A stretch of 17,714 nt of DNA from Armatimonadota bacterium (GTDB lineage: Bacteria > Armatimonadota > Fervidibacteria > Fervidibacterales > Fervidibacteraceae): positions 1-17,714 of the forward strand of contig JANZZQ010000010.1 in the NCBI GenBank assembly GCA_026419315.1, given 5' to 3'. The notes under the pieces are model-generated. The model ran no database searches. It worked only from the letters and a program-made list of their open reading frames with translations, and was not told the origin of the DNA. The first letter of the stretch is position 1. Each line of letters starts with the position of its first letter. This document shows, one piece after another, positions 6,195 to 14,029 of this stretch. The translations under genes were made by a program, and so were the position numbers.

Positions 6195-6752
6195 TCACGC
6201 GCCTCCGTATATTTCCGGGCGCAAAATCCCGATGTAGGGCAAGTTGCGATATTTTTGAGCGTAGTCCAGGCCGTAGCCGACAACAAAGCGATTGGGGATG
6301 GTGAAGCCCAAGTAGTGAATTTCAACTGGAACTATACGCCTCTCGGGTTTGTCCAACAGAGCGCAAACCCTGACGCTCGCAGGGTTTCGAGAACGAATCA
6401 AGTTCAGGATGTAATTGAGCGTCAAGCCAGTGTCAACTATGTCCTCAACGATAAGCACGTGCTTCCCTTGTATGCTGTCGTCCAAATCTTTCAAAATCCT
6501 CACAACTCCCGAAGATTTCGTGTCCATCCCGTAACTGGCGATGGCGATGAAATCGCAAGAGCAAGGAACCGTCAAGTGCCTCATCAGATCGGCCATGAAC
6601 ATGAGAGCGCCCCTCAAAACCCCTATCAAGTGGAGTTCTTTTCCAGCATAATCCGCCGAAATTTGAGCGCCGAGTTCCGCAATTCGCCTTTGGATCTGCT
6701 CTTCTGTCAAGAGAACAGCCTCAATGTCTCGGTGCAGATCGTTGCTCACCAC
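6195..6752 (-). CDS. hpt: Hypoxanthine (guanine) phosphoribosyltransferase
   Basis: Purine salvage enzyme that makes IMP or GMP from hypoxanthine or guanine and PRPP. The 185 residues have the full family series: LIGVLRGALMFMADL (the PPi loop region, 42-56), CDFIAIASYG (66-75), then a KSSGVVRILKDLD flexible loop, the PRPP signature VLIVEDIVDTGLTL (99-112) with the E103/D104 pair, VCALLDKPERR with the purine-contact lysine, and VEIHYLGFTIPNRFVVGYGLDY. This agrees with Hpt/HprT of about 180 residues. The start is GTG at 6752; GGGAG of the guaA end lies 9 bases upstream, so the SD sits in the last codons of guaA and the genes are only 6 bases apart. Co-transcription with guaA makes sense: salvage and synthesis of GMP together. 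Confidence 0.96.
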   Translation of the reverse strand: MVSNDLHRDIEAVLLTEEQIQRRIAELGAQISADYAGKELHLIGVLRGALMFMADLMRHLTVPCSCDFIAIASYGMDTKSSGVVRILKDLDDSIQGKHVLIVEDIVDTGLTLNYILNLIRSRNPASVRVCALLDKPERRIVPVEIHYLGFTIPNRFVVGYGLDYAQKYRNLPYIGILRPEIYGGA

Positions 6753-6758
6753 GGTCCA

Positions 6759-8300
6759 TCACTCCCATTCTATCGTTGCTGGTGGTTTGGAAGTGACATC
6801 GTAAACGACCCGGTTGACACCTTCAACTTCGTTGCAAATTCGGTTGGCGATTCGTTCCAAAACTTCGGCAGGCAATTTCGCCCAATCCGCCGTCATCCCA
6901 TCTTCACTCGTCACCGCTCTGACCGCAATCGTGTATCCGTAGGTTCGACGGTCGCCTTTAACCCCAGTGCTTCGGATGGGGAGCAGGACAGCGAAGGCTT
7001 GCCAAACTTGGCGATACAAACCAGCCCTTCTGATTTCCTCCATCACGATTGCATCCGCTTCCCTCAGGATTTTCAACTTCTCCGAATCCACTTCCCCCAA
7101 GATGCGAATTGCCAATCCCGGACCAGGAAAAGGGTGCCTCCACGCTATTTCCGGTGGCAACCCCAACTCCTCTGCGACCTCTCGGACCTCATCTTTGAAA
7201 AGGTAGCGCAAAGGCTCAATCAACTCGAACTTCATGTCAGGCGGTAACCCGCCAACATTGTGGTGCGTTTTGATGCGGGCAGCGTGGCGGGTCCCGCTTT
7301 CTATGACATCGGGGTAAAGTGTCCCTTGAGCGAGAAACCTAATTTGCCCTAACCTGCGTGCTTCCTCCTCAAAAACTCTAACGAATTCCTCCCCTATGAC
7401 CTTTCGCTTCTCCTCCGGGTCCGTTACGCCCCGCAGCCGCCTTAGGAACCTTTCACTTGCATCCACATAGACAAGGTTAACGTTCAAAAGTTCCCGAAAA
7501 GTGTGGACAACCCTTTCAGGCTCGCCTTTCCTTAAAAAGCCATGGTTGACGAAAATGCAAGTCAACTGGTCACCAACCGCCCTGTGAACTAAAGCTGCAG
7601 TCGTCGTTGAGTCAACACCGCCGCTCAAAGCACACAAAACCCTCTCCTTGTTGACAGTTCTGCGAATCGCCTCAACGGTCGTTTCGATGAAGTTTCTCGG
7701 TGTCCACGTTGGCTTACAACCGCACCAGTTGTAGACGAAGTTTCGGATAATCTCAATTCCCCAAGGCGTGTGGGAAACTTCTGGGTGAAACTGCACACCA
7801 AACAGTTTCCGTTTTGGGTCGGACATAGCAGCAACGGGTGTATTGTTGGTCCTTGCGGTCACCTTGAAACCTTTCGGCGGCTCCAAAACGATATCGCTGT
7901 GACTCATCCAGCAAATCAACTGTGGGTTTAAACCCGCAAACAAATCGCTGTCGTCCAAAACTCGCAATTCAGTTCGCCCATACTCAGCCTTTTCCGCCGG
8001 CACAACTTTGCCTTTGAGCAAGTGCGCCATAAGTTGCATCCCATAGCAAATCCCGAGGATTGGAATACCAACTTCAAACAACCTCGGGTCGTAAGTTGGT
8101 GCGTTTGGGTCGTATACGCTTGCCTGCCCACCAGATAGAATAACGCCTTTGGGACGCAACTCCAAAACTTTATCCAAAGGTGTATCGCAAGGGAGAAGTT
8201 CCGAATAGACGCGACATTCACGGACCCTTCGGGCAATTAGCTGCCCATACTGAGCCCCAAAATCCAACACCACGATTATGTCTTCGGGACGCTGATGCAT
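6759..8300 (-). CDS. guaA: GMP synthase (glutamine-hydrolysing)
   Basis: Turns XMP into GMP using ATP and the amide of glutamine. The 513 residues hold the class I glutaminase domain first, with nucleophile C85 (ILGICYGMQ) and H172/E174 (FGVQFHPEVSHT). The ATP pyrophosphatase domain follows, with PP-loop LSGGVDSTTTAAL (226-231 for SGGVDS) and TLYPDVIESG. The C-terminal dimerisation part has HHNVGGLPPDMKFELIEPLR, HPFPGPGLAIRILGE and a final VYDVTSKPPATIEWE, as in other GuaA. The ATG at 8300 is preferred because GAGGTG lies 9 bases before it and the protein then starts just ahead of the conserved IIVVLDFGAQYGQLIARRVRE. A TTG at 8348 would add 16 residues but has no SD. The gene is 6 bases ahead of hpt. 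Confidence 0.97.
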   Translation of the reverse strand: MHQRPEDIIVVLDFGAQYGQLIARRVRECRVYSELLPCDTPLDKVLELRPKGVILSGGQASVYDPNAPTYDPRLFEVGIPILGICYGMQLMAHLLKGKVVPAEKAEYGRTELRVLDDSDLFAGLNPQLICWMSHSDIVLEPPKGFKVTARTNNTPVAAMSDPKRKLFGVQFHPEVSHTPWGIEIIRNFVYNWCGCKPTWTPRNFIETTVEAIRRTVNKERVLCALSGGVDSTTTAALVHRAVGDQLTCIFVNHGFLRKGEPERVVHTFRELLNVNLVYVDASERFLRRLRGVTDPEEKRKVIGEEFVRVFEEEARRLGQIRFLAQGTLYPDVIESGTRHAARIKTHHNVGGLPPDMKFELIEPLRYLFKDEVREVAEELGLPPEIAWRHPFPGPGLAIRILGEVDSEKLKILREADAIVMEEIRRAGLYRQVWQAFAVLLPIRSTGVKGDRRTYGYTIAVRAVTSEDGMTADWAKLPAEVLERIANRICNEVEGVNRVVYDVTSKPPATIEWE

Positions 8301-8424
8301 GGCAAGGGCCACCTCTTGATTGAAGTCGGTGAGTTTGATCGGATGCAAAACTACAGCAGTTCACTCAGGGCTTCCTTAACCGTCCGCTTCAAAAATTTCA
8401 ACTGCGAAGTGACAAGGCGTTGGC

Positions 8425-8847
8425 TCAAGCCGTTTTGTCTTCCTCGTCGAGAAACCACCACCAATGATTCTTAGGGACATTTAAACTTTGCCTTATCCTC
8501 GCCAAATCGGGAATAGCGGCTTTGATGGCAGGAGCAAGTTTCCTCAACTCGCTGTCCAATTTCTCCAACTTGCGCCTTTCCGCAGGCGTCAGCGCTTTTG
8601 GTTGAGCCCGCATAGTTCGCTCCAAGTCACTTCGGTCAAAAAGAAGCAATTCCAAGTCCTCTTGTTCCAGTTTTCTCCTCTTCTCCCAGGCTGCCAGAAC
8701 TTGACGAAGGTGTCGCTCATACCAACGCAGCCAGACTGAAGGGTGAACTGACAGCTCACTTCCGTCGGGCAAGTCGCTTCGTTTCTGCCTCGGCATTTTC
8801 GGACACCTCTGTTTCCTGCTTTTCAGTTTGCCGCTTGTAGAAACCAT
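8425..8847 (-). CDS. Hypothetical basic, helical protein
   Basis: I do not recognise this protein. The 140 residues are strongly charged, with a basic N-terminus (KLKSRKQRC, then MPRQKRSD), a tryptophan-rich patch (SVWLRWYERHLRQVLAAW), a long predicted helix of about 45 residues (KRRKLEQEDLELLLFDRSDLERTM, then ALTPAERRKLEKLDSELRKL) and a C-terminal NHWWWFLDEEDKTA. There is no signal peptide or membrane segment. The ATG at 8847 has GAGGAG 8 bases upstream. A second possible start at 8796 has AGAGGTG 7 bases upstream and would remove 17 residues. It lies 124 bases ahead of guaA on the same strand. Charge and helix content would suit a nucleic-acid or protein-binding role, but nothing decides it. 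Confidence 0.6.
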   Translation of the reverse strand: MVSTSGKLKSRKQRCPKMPRQKRSDLPDGSELSVHPSVWLRWYERHLRQVLAAWEKRRKLEQEDLELLLFDRSDLERTMRAQPKALTPAERRKLEKLDSELRKLAPAIKAAIPDLARIRQSLNVPKNHWWWFLDEEDKTA

Positions 8848-8999
8848 CGTCAAGTCTCCTCGTTGAATCCGACGCTGGGAGTTGCTTCATCACAATTACA
8901 ATACTGCCAAGTTAACGGACGCGTGCTTTTTTGTTTTTGCGTTTTTCCAAACTGATGCCGAGGCTGTGAGCTTCAGGGACGGGTGAGGCTTTTTTGAAG

Positions 9000-9635
9000 T
9001 CACCTCGTCCATGAGAGGCTGAGAAGAATTGCTCTTTCATTCCGGCTGCTGTTTGGAATCCCCACAGCAACTCCCAATTCAAGGTTCTCGGTCAGTGACC
9101 AATAGACGCCGAGGCTGGAATATCCGTCACGACCTGAGAGCCGGTCAATAACCAACAAAAGTTGAGATGTCAACAGGTATTCGGCTGCGACCCACCAACG
9201 TTCGTTGTTGCAAAACCGTCCAATTCCTAAGTGCCAGGTGGAGCGTCCCCAAGTTTTTCCGAAAACAGCATAGGGCGACGCAGTCAATCCTTTCCCGACA
9301 TCCAAAACTCCAATCACCAAGGATGGACTTTGCCCATTTTCATCCAAAATTCTCGCTTTCACGTTGAAAGCAAGACGAGTTTTGTAACTGCCGTTACCGT
9401 CGGGGTAGCGATAAATGTCAAATCCCCACTCCAACCGATGCCAACCAAACTGGCTGTATGCGTAATACTCTGTCCCAGAACGGAACAATCCCCCATAACT
9501 CACGGTTGAAAGTTCAAGTCGCACTTCACCCTTCCCCATCACTTCGGATGAAGGGGCAAGGTTTGTGCTTGTCGGGTAAGCCCACATTTTCGCCCATAAA
9601 ATCATCACCGTCAAACTGAGAACCAAAACTCGCAA
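9000..9635 (-). CDS. Exported barrel-like protein, probably outer membrane
   Basis: The 211 residues start with a signal peptide (RVLVLSLTVMILWAKMWA, likely cut before YPTSTN). The rest is made of alternating polar and non-polar strands with aromatic girdle residues, such as VRLELSTVSYGGLFRSGTEY, FGWHRLEWGFDIYRY and TRLAFNVKARI, and it ends in ILLSLSWTR. This is the look of an 8- to 12-strand outer-membrane beta-barrel; no named family is recognised. The TTG at 9635 is chosen because the perfect SD GGAGGTGA (9650-9643) lies 7 bases upstream and the signal peptide then starts at once. An ATG at 9671 would add 12 polar residues ahead of it. It is divergent from the GH127-type gene, so the two may share a control region. 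Confidence 0.7.
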   Translation of the reverse strand: MRVLVLSLTVMILWAKMWAYPTSTNLAPSSEVMGKGEVRLELSTVSYGGLFRSGTEYYAYSQFGWHRLEWGFDIYRYPDGNGSYKTRLAFNVKARILDENGQSPSLVIGVLDVGKGLTASPYAVFGKTWGRSTWHLGIGRFCNNERWWVAAEYLLTSQLLLVIDRLSGRDGYSSLGVYWSLTENLELGVAVGIPNSSRNERAILLSLSWTR

Positions 9636-9810
9636 AACCCGTTCACCTCCGCTTCTTCGGTTTACCACCATGTCATTCGGCAGAAAAGTTGCGAAGCTTA
9701 AGCGAGCCGTTGCGAAAACAAATTCTCTCCGCCACCGAAGTTTTCGTTTTGAGCGACGTCAATTGAGCGGCGGTGACAGAATTACCCTAGCAGGTAGGTG
9801 GTTAGAGGAA
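9636..9810. promoter_or_regulatory. Divergent intergenic region between barrel and glycosidase genes
   Basis: These 175 bases separate the chosen starts of two divergent genes for exported proteins, so promoters for both should lie here. I see no hexamer pair good enough to name and no clear operator. The only firm element is the SD of the barrel gene at 9643-9650. Confidence 0.3.
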
Positions 9811-11688
9811 ATGAGATGGTGGCTGGTGTTGACAATTTTTGTTTGCGCGAGGTGTTGGGCGATGGCAGAAGGACAAGGGAGACAAAAAGTTGATGCGACT
9901 TTATGGGTTCACCCGAGTGCAGTTAAACTTGGCGGTTTTCTTGGCCACCGCTTCCGAGTCAACGAGCGGAATCGCCTCCTCCCTATGGACGAAAATGCGC
10001 TGCTCAGCGGCTTCAGGAACCGCCCCGGGGTTCAGGCTTGGATTGGCGAACATGTAGGCAAATGGCTACACGCGGCGGTCTTGACTTGGCAAAGCACAGG
10101 CAACCCAGAACTCAAGACGAAAATCGACAGAATTGTCAGCGAACTGATTGCAACCCAAGAACCCGACGGTTACTTGGGCACCTACGATTTTCCAACCCGT
10201 TGGACGATGGAGAGAGAGCGAGGTTGGGACGTTTGGGTGCACAAGTATGTGCTCATCGGGTTGCTGAGTTATGCAATTGGGACGGGTGACGAGGAACTGA
10301 AGGCAAGCGAAGACGAACTAAGGCAAAAAGCGTTAGATGCAGCTTGTAAGGCTGCGGATTTGATTTTGAGAACTTTCGGGACCGGTGAAGGTCAACTTGA
10401 CTTAATGGAACGAAGCACCCATGTGGGGATGGCTTCAAGTTCAATTCTACAACCGATGGTTTGGCTTTACAGGTTAACGGGTGAAAAGCGCTACCTTGAC
10501 TTCTGCAAATACATCGTTTGGGCATGGGAACATTCGCCTCATGGTCCGAGATTGCTTGGAAGTTTGCTCTCTCACGGCGACGTCCACAAAACCGCCAACG
10601 GCAAAGCGTATGAGATGATGAGTTGCCTCGTTGGTGCTTTGGAGCTTTACCGGGTTTTGAGAGATGAAGGTAAGGAGGACGAAGGCAAGGCGCTGTTGCT
10701 CGCAGCGCAACGGGCTTGGGACGATATCGCCGAAAGCCACCTTTACATCACCGGCGGGACGAGTTTAGGAGAACATTTCCAACCTGACCACTATCTGCCC
10801 AACGACGGAGCTGTCTCTGAAACTTGCGCAACGGTAACGTTTTTGCAGCTCACCCTCGAACTTTTCAGGCTCACTGGTGAGGCGAAATACATGGACATTG
10901 CTGAACGAAACGTTTTCAACCACCTGCTTGCTGCCCAACATCCCAACGGCGATAAGTGGTGTTACTTCACGCCTTTGGAAGGTCAGAAGAATTACCGCAG
11001 CGACATAAACTGTTGTGCGTCAAGCGGACCAAGAGCCATAGCTTTGTTGCCCACATTCATTTACACCCTTGACCCAGATGGCGGGATTCGTATCAACCTC
11101 TACACCCAAAGCGAGCTTAACCTGCCCAAGCAAGGCGTCAGGATCGTTCAGGAAACCAACTACCCTTACGGCGGCACAGTGAAAATCAGGTTGCAGGTTC
11201 CTCAGCCGAAAGAATTCCCGTTAAGGCTGCGAGTGCCCAATTGGTGTGAAGTGGCAAAAGTTTCAGTTAATGACGAACCGCCCAGACAAGTGAATCCCGG
11301 TTACTGCGAGCTGCGTCGTCAATGGCGCAACGGAGACACTGTGCAGTTGGAATTCCCAATGGAGTTGAGAGTTGCTATCGGCACCCACACTAACGAGGGC
11401 AAATTGGCGTTGATGTGTGGTCCACTCGTGCTCGCCGTTGATGAACGTTTCTTGCCCCAAAAAGATTTGTTGAACACAGTCACTGTCCCGAGCAAAGAAA
11501 AGCTCCCTTTGAAAATCGTCGCTGTCGAGGATGAGGGGTCGCTATGGGAAGGGGAGCAGGTTTTTGAAACAGAAGGCATCTTGTTGACCGATCCACAAAA
11601 TCGATTCAATTTGCGCCTGACAGACTTCGCCCACGCAAGTGCAAAAGGGACGAGGTTCGTTGTGTGGCTGTCGCAAATGCGGGAATGA
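9811..11688 (+). CDS. Secreted DUF1680 glycoside hydrolase (GH127/GH146 type, beta-L-arabinofuranosidase-like)
   Basis: Members of this family release beta-L-arabinofuranose from plant glycoproteins and pectin. The 625 residues start with a signal peptide (MRWWLVLTIFVCARCWAMA). The (alpha/alpha)6-barrel signature runs through FRVNERNRLLPMDENALLSGF, ATQEPDGYLGTY and RSTHVGMASSSILQPMVWLYRLTG. The zinc-thiolate active site is visible: E337 and C339 in AVSETCATV and the pair C401/C402 in DINCCASSGPRA. These correspond to E338, C340, C417 and C418 of HypBA1, where Cys417 is the nucleophile. The C-terminal half is beta-rich (VPQPKEFPLRLRVPNWCE). The ATG at 9811 is chosen for the signal peptide; AGGTGG lies about 9 bases before it and a nearer GAGG 2 bases before. 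An in-frame ATG at 9670 would put 47 basic residues ahead of the signal. The fucosidase relic follows on the same strand. Exact substrate is unknown. Confidence 0.9.
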   Translation: MRWWLVLTIFVCARCWAMAEGQGRQKVDATLWVHPSAVKLGGFLGHRFRVNERNRLLPMDENALLSGFRNRPGVQAWIGEHVGKWLHAAVLTWQSTGNPELKTKIDRIVSELIATQEPDGYLGTYDFPTRWTMERERGWDVWVHKYVLIGLLSYAIGTGDEELKASEDELRQKALDAACKAADLILRTFGTGEGQLDLMERSTHVGMASSSILQPMVWLYRLTGEKRYLDFCKYIVWAWEHSPHGPRLLGSLLSHGDVHKTANGKAYEMMSCLVGALELYRVLRDEGKEDEGKALLLAAQRAWDDIAESHLYITGGTSLGEHFQPDHYLPNDGAVSETCATVTFLQLTLELFRLTGEAKYMDIAERNVFNHLLAAQHPNGDKWCYFTPLEGQKNYRSDINCCASSGPRAIALLPTFIYTLDPDGGIRINLYTQSELNLPKQGVRIVQETNYPYGGTVKIRLQVPQPKEFPLRLRVPNWCEVAKVSVNDEPPRQVNPGYCELRRQWRNGDTVQLEFPMELRVAIGTHTNEGKLALMCGPLVLAVDERFLPQKDLLNTVTVPSKEKLPLKIVAVEDEGSLWEGEQVFETEGILLTDPQNRFNLRLTDFAHASAKGTRFVVWLSQMRE

Positions 11689-11739
11689 AGGCGATGAGTT
11701 GAAGCCTCATCTTGCCGAGAAGTGTCCAGAACCAGAGAG

Positions 11740-12594
11740 ACAAAGGAGCAATGTGAAGCGGAAACGAAGCGGTGGCAGGAAGCAAAGTTAGGCATTTTTC
11801 ATTCGCTAAAGGCCCATAAGTTTGGTCAGGACAGAAATCAGTTGGTCAAGGGGTAGACGAATTCCGGCTGAAGTTTATGACAGCCTTTACGAACGTTTCA
11901 ACCCCAAAAAAAGTTCAACCCGAAGCAATGTGCGAACTTGTTCAAAGCTGAAGGGGCCAAATATGTTGTTTTGGCGAAGCATCAAGAGGGCTTATCAACG
12001 TTTGACATTGCCCAGACTGACAACAGTATGAGCACACCCTCAAGGCGAGATTTCATCAGCGAACTCGTCAAGGCTTGCCTCAAATAAGGATTGCGCATCA
12101 CGTCCTACTACTCGCTCTGCGATTAGTATCACCCATCACATTCCACGCCCCGATGCCTTCAAGACCTCCTAACCGCCAACGGGATTTCACTCGCTATCTC
12201 AACTTCATGTTCGGACAAGTTTGCGAACTTTGCGGGAAGTGTAGTCCTGACGGTATATGGTTTGGTGTGGGAAAGGTTGCTTGTGAGTTGGTTCTGGCGG
12301 TGACGGAAATTTGCTCCTTAATGTCGGTCCAGCTCCAGAAGGTGAAATTGAGGAAAGGTAAGCGAAAAGGCTCGAAGGGATCGGGACGCAGTTGAAAAAG
12401 TTCGGCGAAAGCATCTACAATGCCAGAGGCAGCCCTTAAATGCCCAGCAGATGAGGAGCAACCCCCGCAAGGGCAAAACAATTTAACTTGCGCACGCTCA
12501 AACTGGGACGACAACGGGCTCATCTTTCCTCGCCATCGAGAGAAAAATTGTCAAGGTGAAACTTTTGACGTGTCAATCAAGTTGCCCTGACAAG
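11740..12594 (+). pseudogene. Decayed GH29 alpha-L-fucosidase
   Basis: Fragments in all three plus-strand frames follow the order of a GH29 enzyme from end to end. WQEAKLGIF near 11773-11799 is the N-terminal W.EAKFGIFIHWG region. RIPAEVYDSLYERFNPKK is at 11858-11911. FKAEGAKYVVLAKHQEG then TDNSMSTPSRRDFISELVKAC then GLRITSYYSLCD is at 11941-12123. RDFTRYLNFMFGQVCEL then PDGIWFGVG is at 12180-12272. GGDGNLLLNVGPAPEGEIEER then RLEGIGTQLKKFGESIYNARG is at 12296-12436. RKGKTI is at 12466-12483 and LAIERKIVKVKLL at 12529-12567. Damage includes in-frame stops at 12085, 12124 (in SLCD-stop-YHP, where the family has W) and 12359, several frameshifts, and a large deletion between DGIWF and GGDGN. It cannot make an enzyme. 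It follows the GH127-type gene on the same strand and overlaps the 3' end of the convergent WecA-like gene. Bounds are approximate. Confidence 0.9.
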
Positions 12595-13527
12595 CAACAG
12601 AGCCAGCAAGCAAAAAACAAGTGTCAAGGCATAAAGCAGCAAAACTGCTTGTCGCTGGTCAAAACCGCTGTCAAGGAGTTTGTGGTGCAGGTGCTCCCGG
12701 TCAGCACTGAAAATCGGTCTACCTTTCAACCATCGCCGAGCGATCGCGAAGGCGGTGTCGAGAATCGGGTAAGCCAAAACCATGCCTGTCATGAAGAAAA
12801 CGGACAGAGCAGCAACGCTTTTCACTGCTCCCATAATTGACAACGTCGCGAACAAATAACCGAGCGCCATTGCCCCCGTATCGCCCATGAAAACCCGCGC
12901 TGGGTGAAAGTTGTAAGGCAAGAAACCCATGCACGCACCGGCGACTGCAGCAAAGGCTGCGGCGATCGGGAACAATTTTTGACTTGCGGCAAGAAACGCC
13001 AAGGTCAACGACGCAAAGAAACTTACACCTGCAGCCAAACCATCCAAACCATCAATCAAATTAAGGGCGTTGGTGAGTGCCACAATCCAAAAAACTGTCA
13101 ATAGCCATGCTTGCCAAGTCGGTAGGAATATGTATCCCTCGCCGAAAGGGTTGTTAACGAAAGCGATGCGAAGCCCAAAAGCGGTTGGAAACATAGCCGC
13201 GATAATTTGACCGAGCAGTTTTGTTCTCGGGGATAGCGAAGAACGGTCGTCAAGGGTCCCAACAATGACGATGACGATTAACCCCAGAAAAACCCCGAGG
13301 GCATGGTCTGGTATGGTCCTTAGAAGAAGCCAACTGCCACTTGTCCCAAACAAAATCGCAATCACCAGGGCAACACCGCCCCAAGATGGTATGGGTTCGC
13401 GATGTATCTTTCTTGAAGATGGGCGGGCAATAATACCCAACCGCTGCGCCCACTGAATGGTCAAGGGAGTCATGACGATGCTAATAGCAGTTGCGATCAG
13501 GAAAGCGAGCGCCAAGGAGGTCAACAT
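12577..13527 (-). CDS. WecA/TagO-like undecaprenyl-phosphate sugar-1-phosphate transferase
   Basis: An integral membrane enzyme of the MraY/WecA superfamily. It moves a sugar 1-phosphate (usually GlcNAc-1-P) from UDP to undecaprenyl phosphate, the first step of a surface glycan. The 316 residues form about 10 to 11 membrane segments. Cytoplasmic loops carry the family motifs: RKIHREPIPSWGG (39-51), GTLDDRSSLSPRTKLLGQ (90-107, D93/D94 for magnesium), NALNLIDGLDGLAAG (153-167, D159/D162), FMGDTGA (213-219) and ADREHLHHKLLD (275-286), the histidine motif of the WecA branch rather than MraY. The ATG at 13527 overlaps the rpiB stop by 7 bases (13521-13527), and GGGAGG lies 10 bases upstream, so translation is coupled. 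It is the last gene of the minus-strand cluster and converges on the fucosidase relic. Confidence 0.92.
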   Translation of the reverse strand: MLTSLALAFLIATAISIVMTPLTIQWAQRLGIIARPSSRKIHREPIPSWGGVALVIAILFGTSGSWLLLRTIPDHALGVFLGLIVIVIVGTLDDRSSLSPRTKLLGQIIAAMFPTAFGLRIAFVNNPFGEGYIFLPTWQAWLLTVFWIVALTNALNLIDGLDGLAAGVSFFASLTLAFLAASQKLFPIAAAFAAVAGACMGFLPYNFHPARVFMGDTGAMALGYLFATLSIMGAVKSVAALSVFFMTGMVLAYPILDTAFAIARRWLKGRPIFSADREHLHHKLLDSGFDQRQAVLLLYALTLVFCLLALLLVRAT

Positions 13528-14015
13528 GCCGTTTTAGCCTCCCAAACGGTTTTTGAATTCTCCAAAGCCGAAACTTTTTCCAGCCTTCGTTTATGTCGTT
13601 CCTCACCGCTGAAAGGTGTCTCCAACCAAGCCTTAACGATTTCCCAAGCCAGTTCGTTTCCAATAACGCGGGCGCCTAAGGCTAAGACATTGGCATCGTT
13701 GTGGCTCCGAGCCATCCTCGCTGTATATTCGTTCCAGCACAGGGCGCAACGGATCCCAGGGACTTTGTTTGCTGCGATAGAACTACCGATCCCTGTGCCG
13801 CATATAACTATCCCCGTATCAAACTCACCTGAGGCTACAGCATGAGCGACGGCAACGGAAAAATCCGGGTAATCGCAAGGTTGAAGACTGTGAGTCCCAA
13901 AGTCGTAGAACTCGTATCCTGCCTCTTCAAGCCTTCCCTTCAGCCACTCTTTTAGTTCAAAACCTGCATGGTCACTCCCCAACGCAATTCGCCTTGGTGG
14001 GTGAGAATTTGGCAT
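13521..14015 (-). CDS. rpiB: Ribose-5-phosphate isomerase B (RpiB/LacAB family)
   Basis: Interconverts ribose 5-phosphate and ribulose 5-phosphate in the pentose phosphate pathway. The 164 residues have the family series IALGSDHAGFELKEWLKGRL (10-29), YDFGTH, DYPDFSVAVAHAVASGE, the active-site cysteine C72 in IVICGTGIGSSIAANK, RCALCWNEYTARMARSHNDANVLALGARV and the tail TPFSGEERHKRRLEKV. The tail after about residue 150 is some 15 residues longer than usual and contains the start of the next gene. The ATG at 14015 is chosen because GGGAAGGA lies just upstream. A GTG at 14033 overlaps the histidine-kinase stop as GTGA and would add 6 residues, so the true start is uncertain. Being between a kinase and a membrane transferase is unusual for this enzyme. 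Confidence 0.94.
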   Translation of the reverse strand: MPNSHPPRRIALGSDHAGFELKEWLKGRLEEAGYEFYDFGTHSLQPCDYPDFSVAVAHAVASGEFDTGIVICGTGIGSSIAANKVPGIRCALCWNEYTARMARSHNDANVLALGARVIGNELAWEIVKAWLETPFSGEERHKRRLEKVSALENSKTVWEAKTAC

Positions 14016-14029
14016 GAGTTCCTTCCCCC

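Noticed and set aside
6255..7247. A 330-codon plus-strand frame opposite hpt and guaA
   Set aside because: Both minus-strand genes here are unmistakable. The plus frame has no family motif and is a product of codon bias opposite real genes.
8900..8999. T-rich stretches after GAGGCT repeats, considered as a plus-strand terminator
   Set aside because: The GAGGCT copies are direct, not inverted, so no stable stem forms before the T-runs, and no plus-strand gene ends here.
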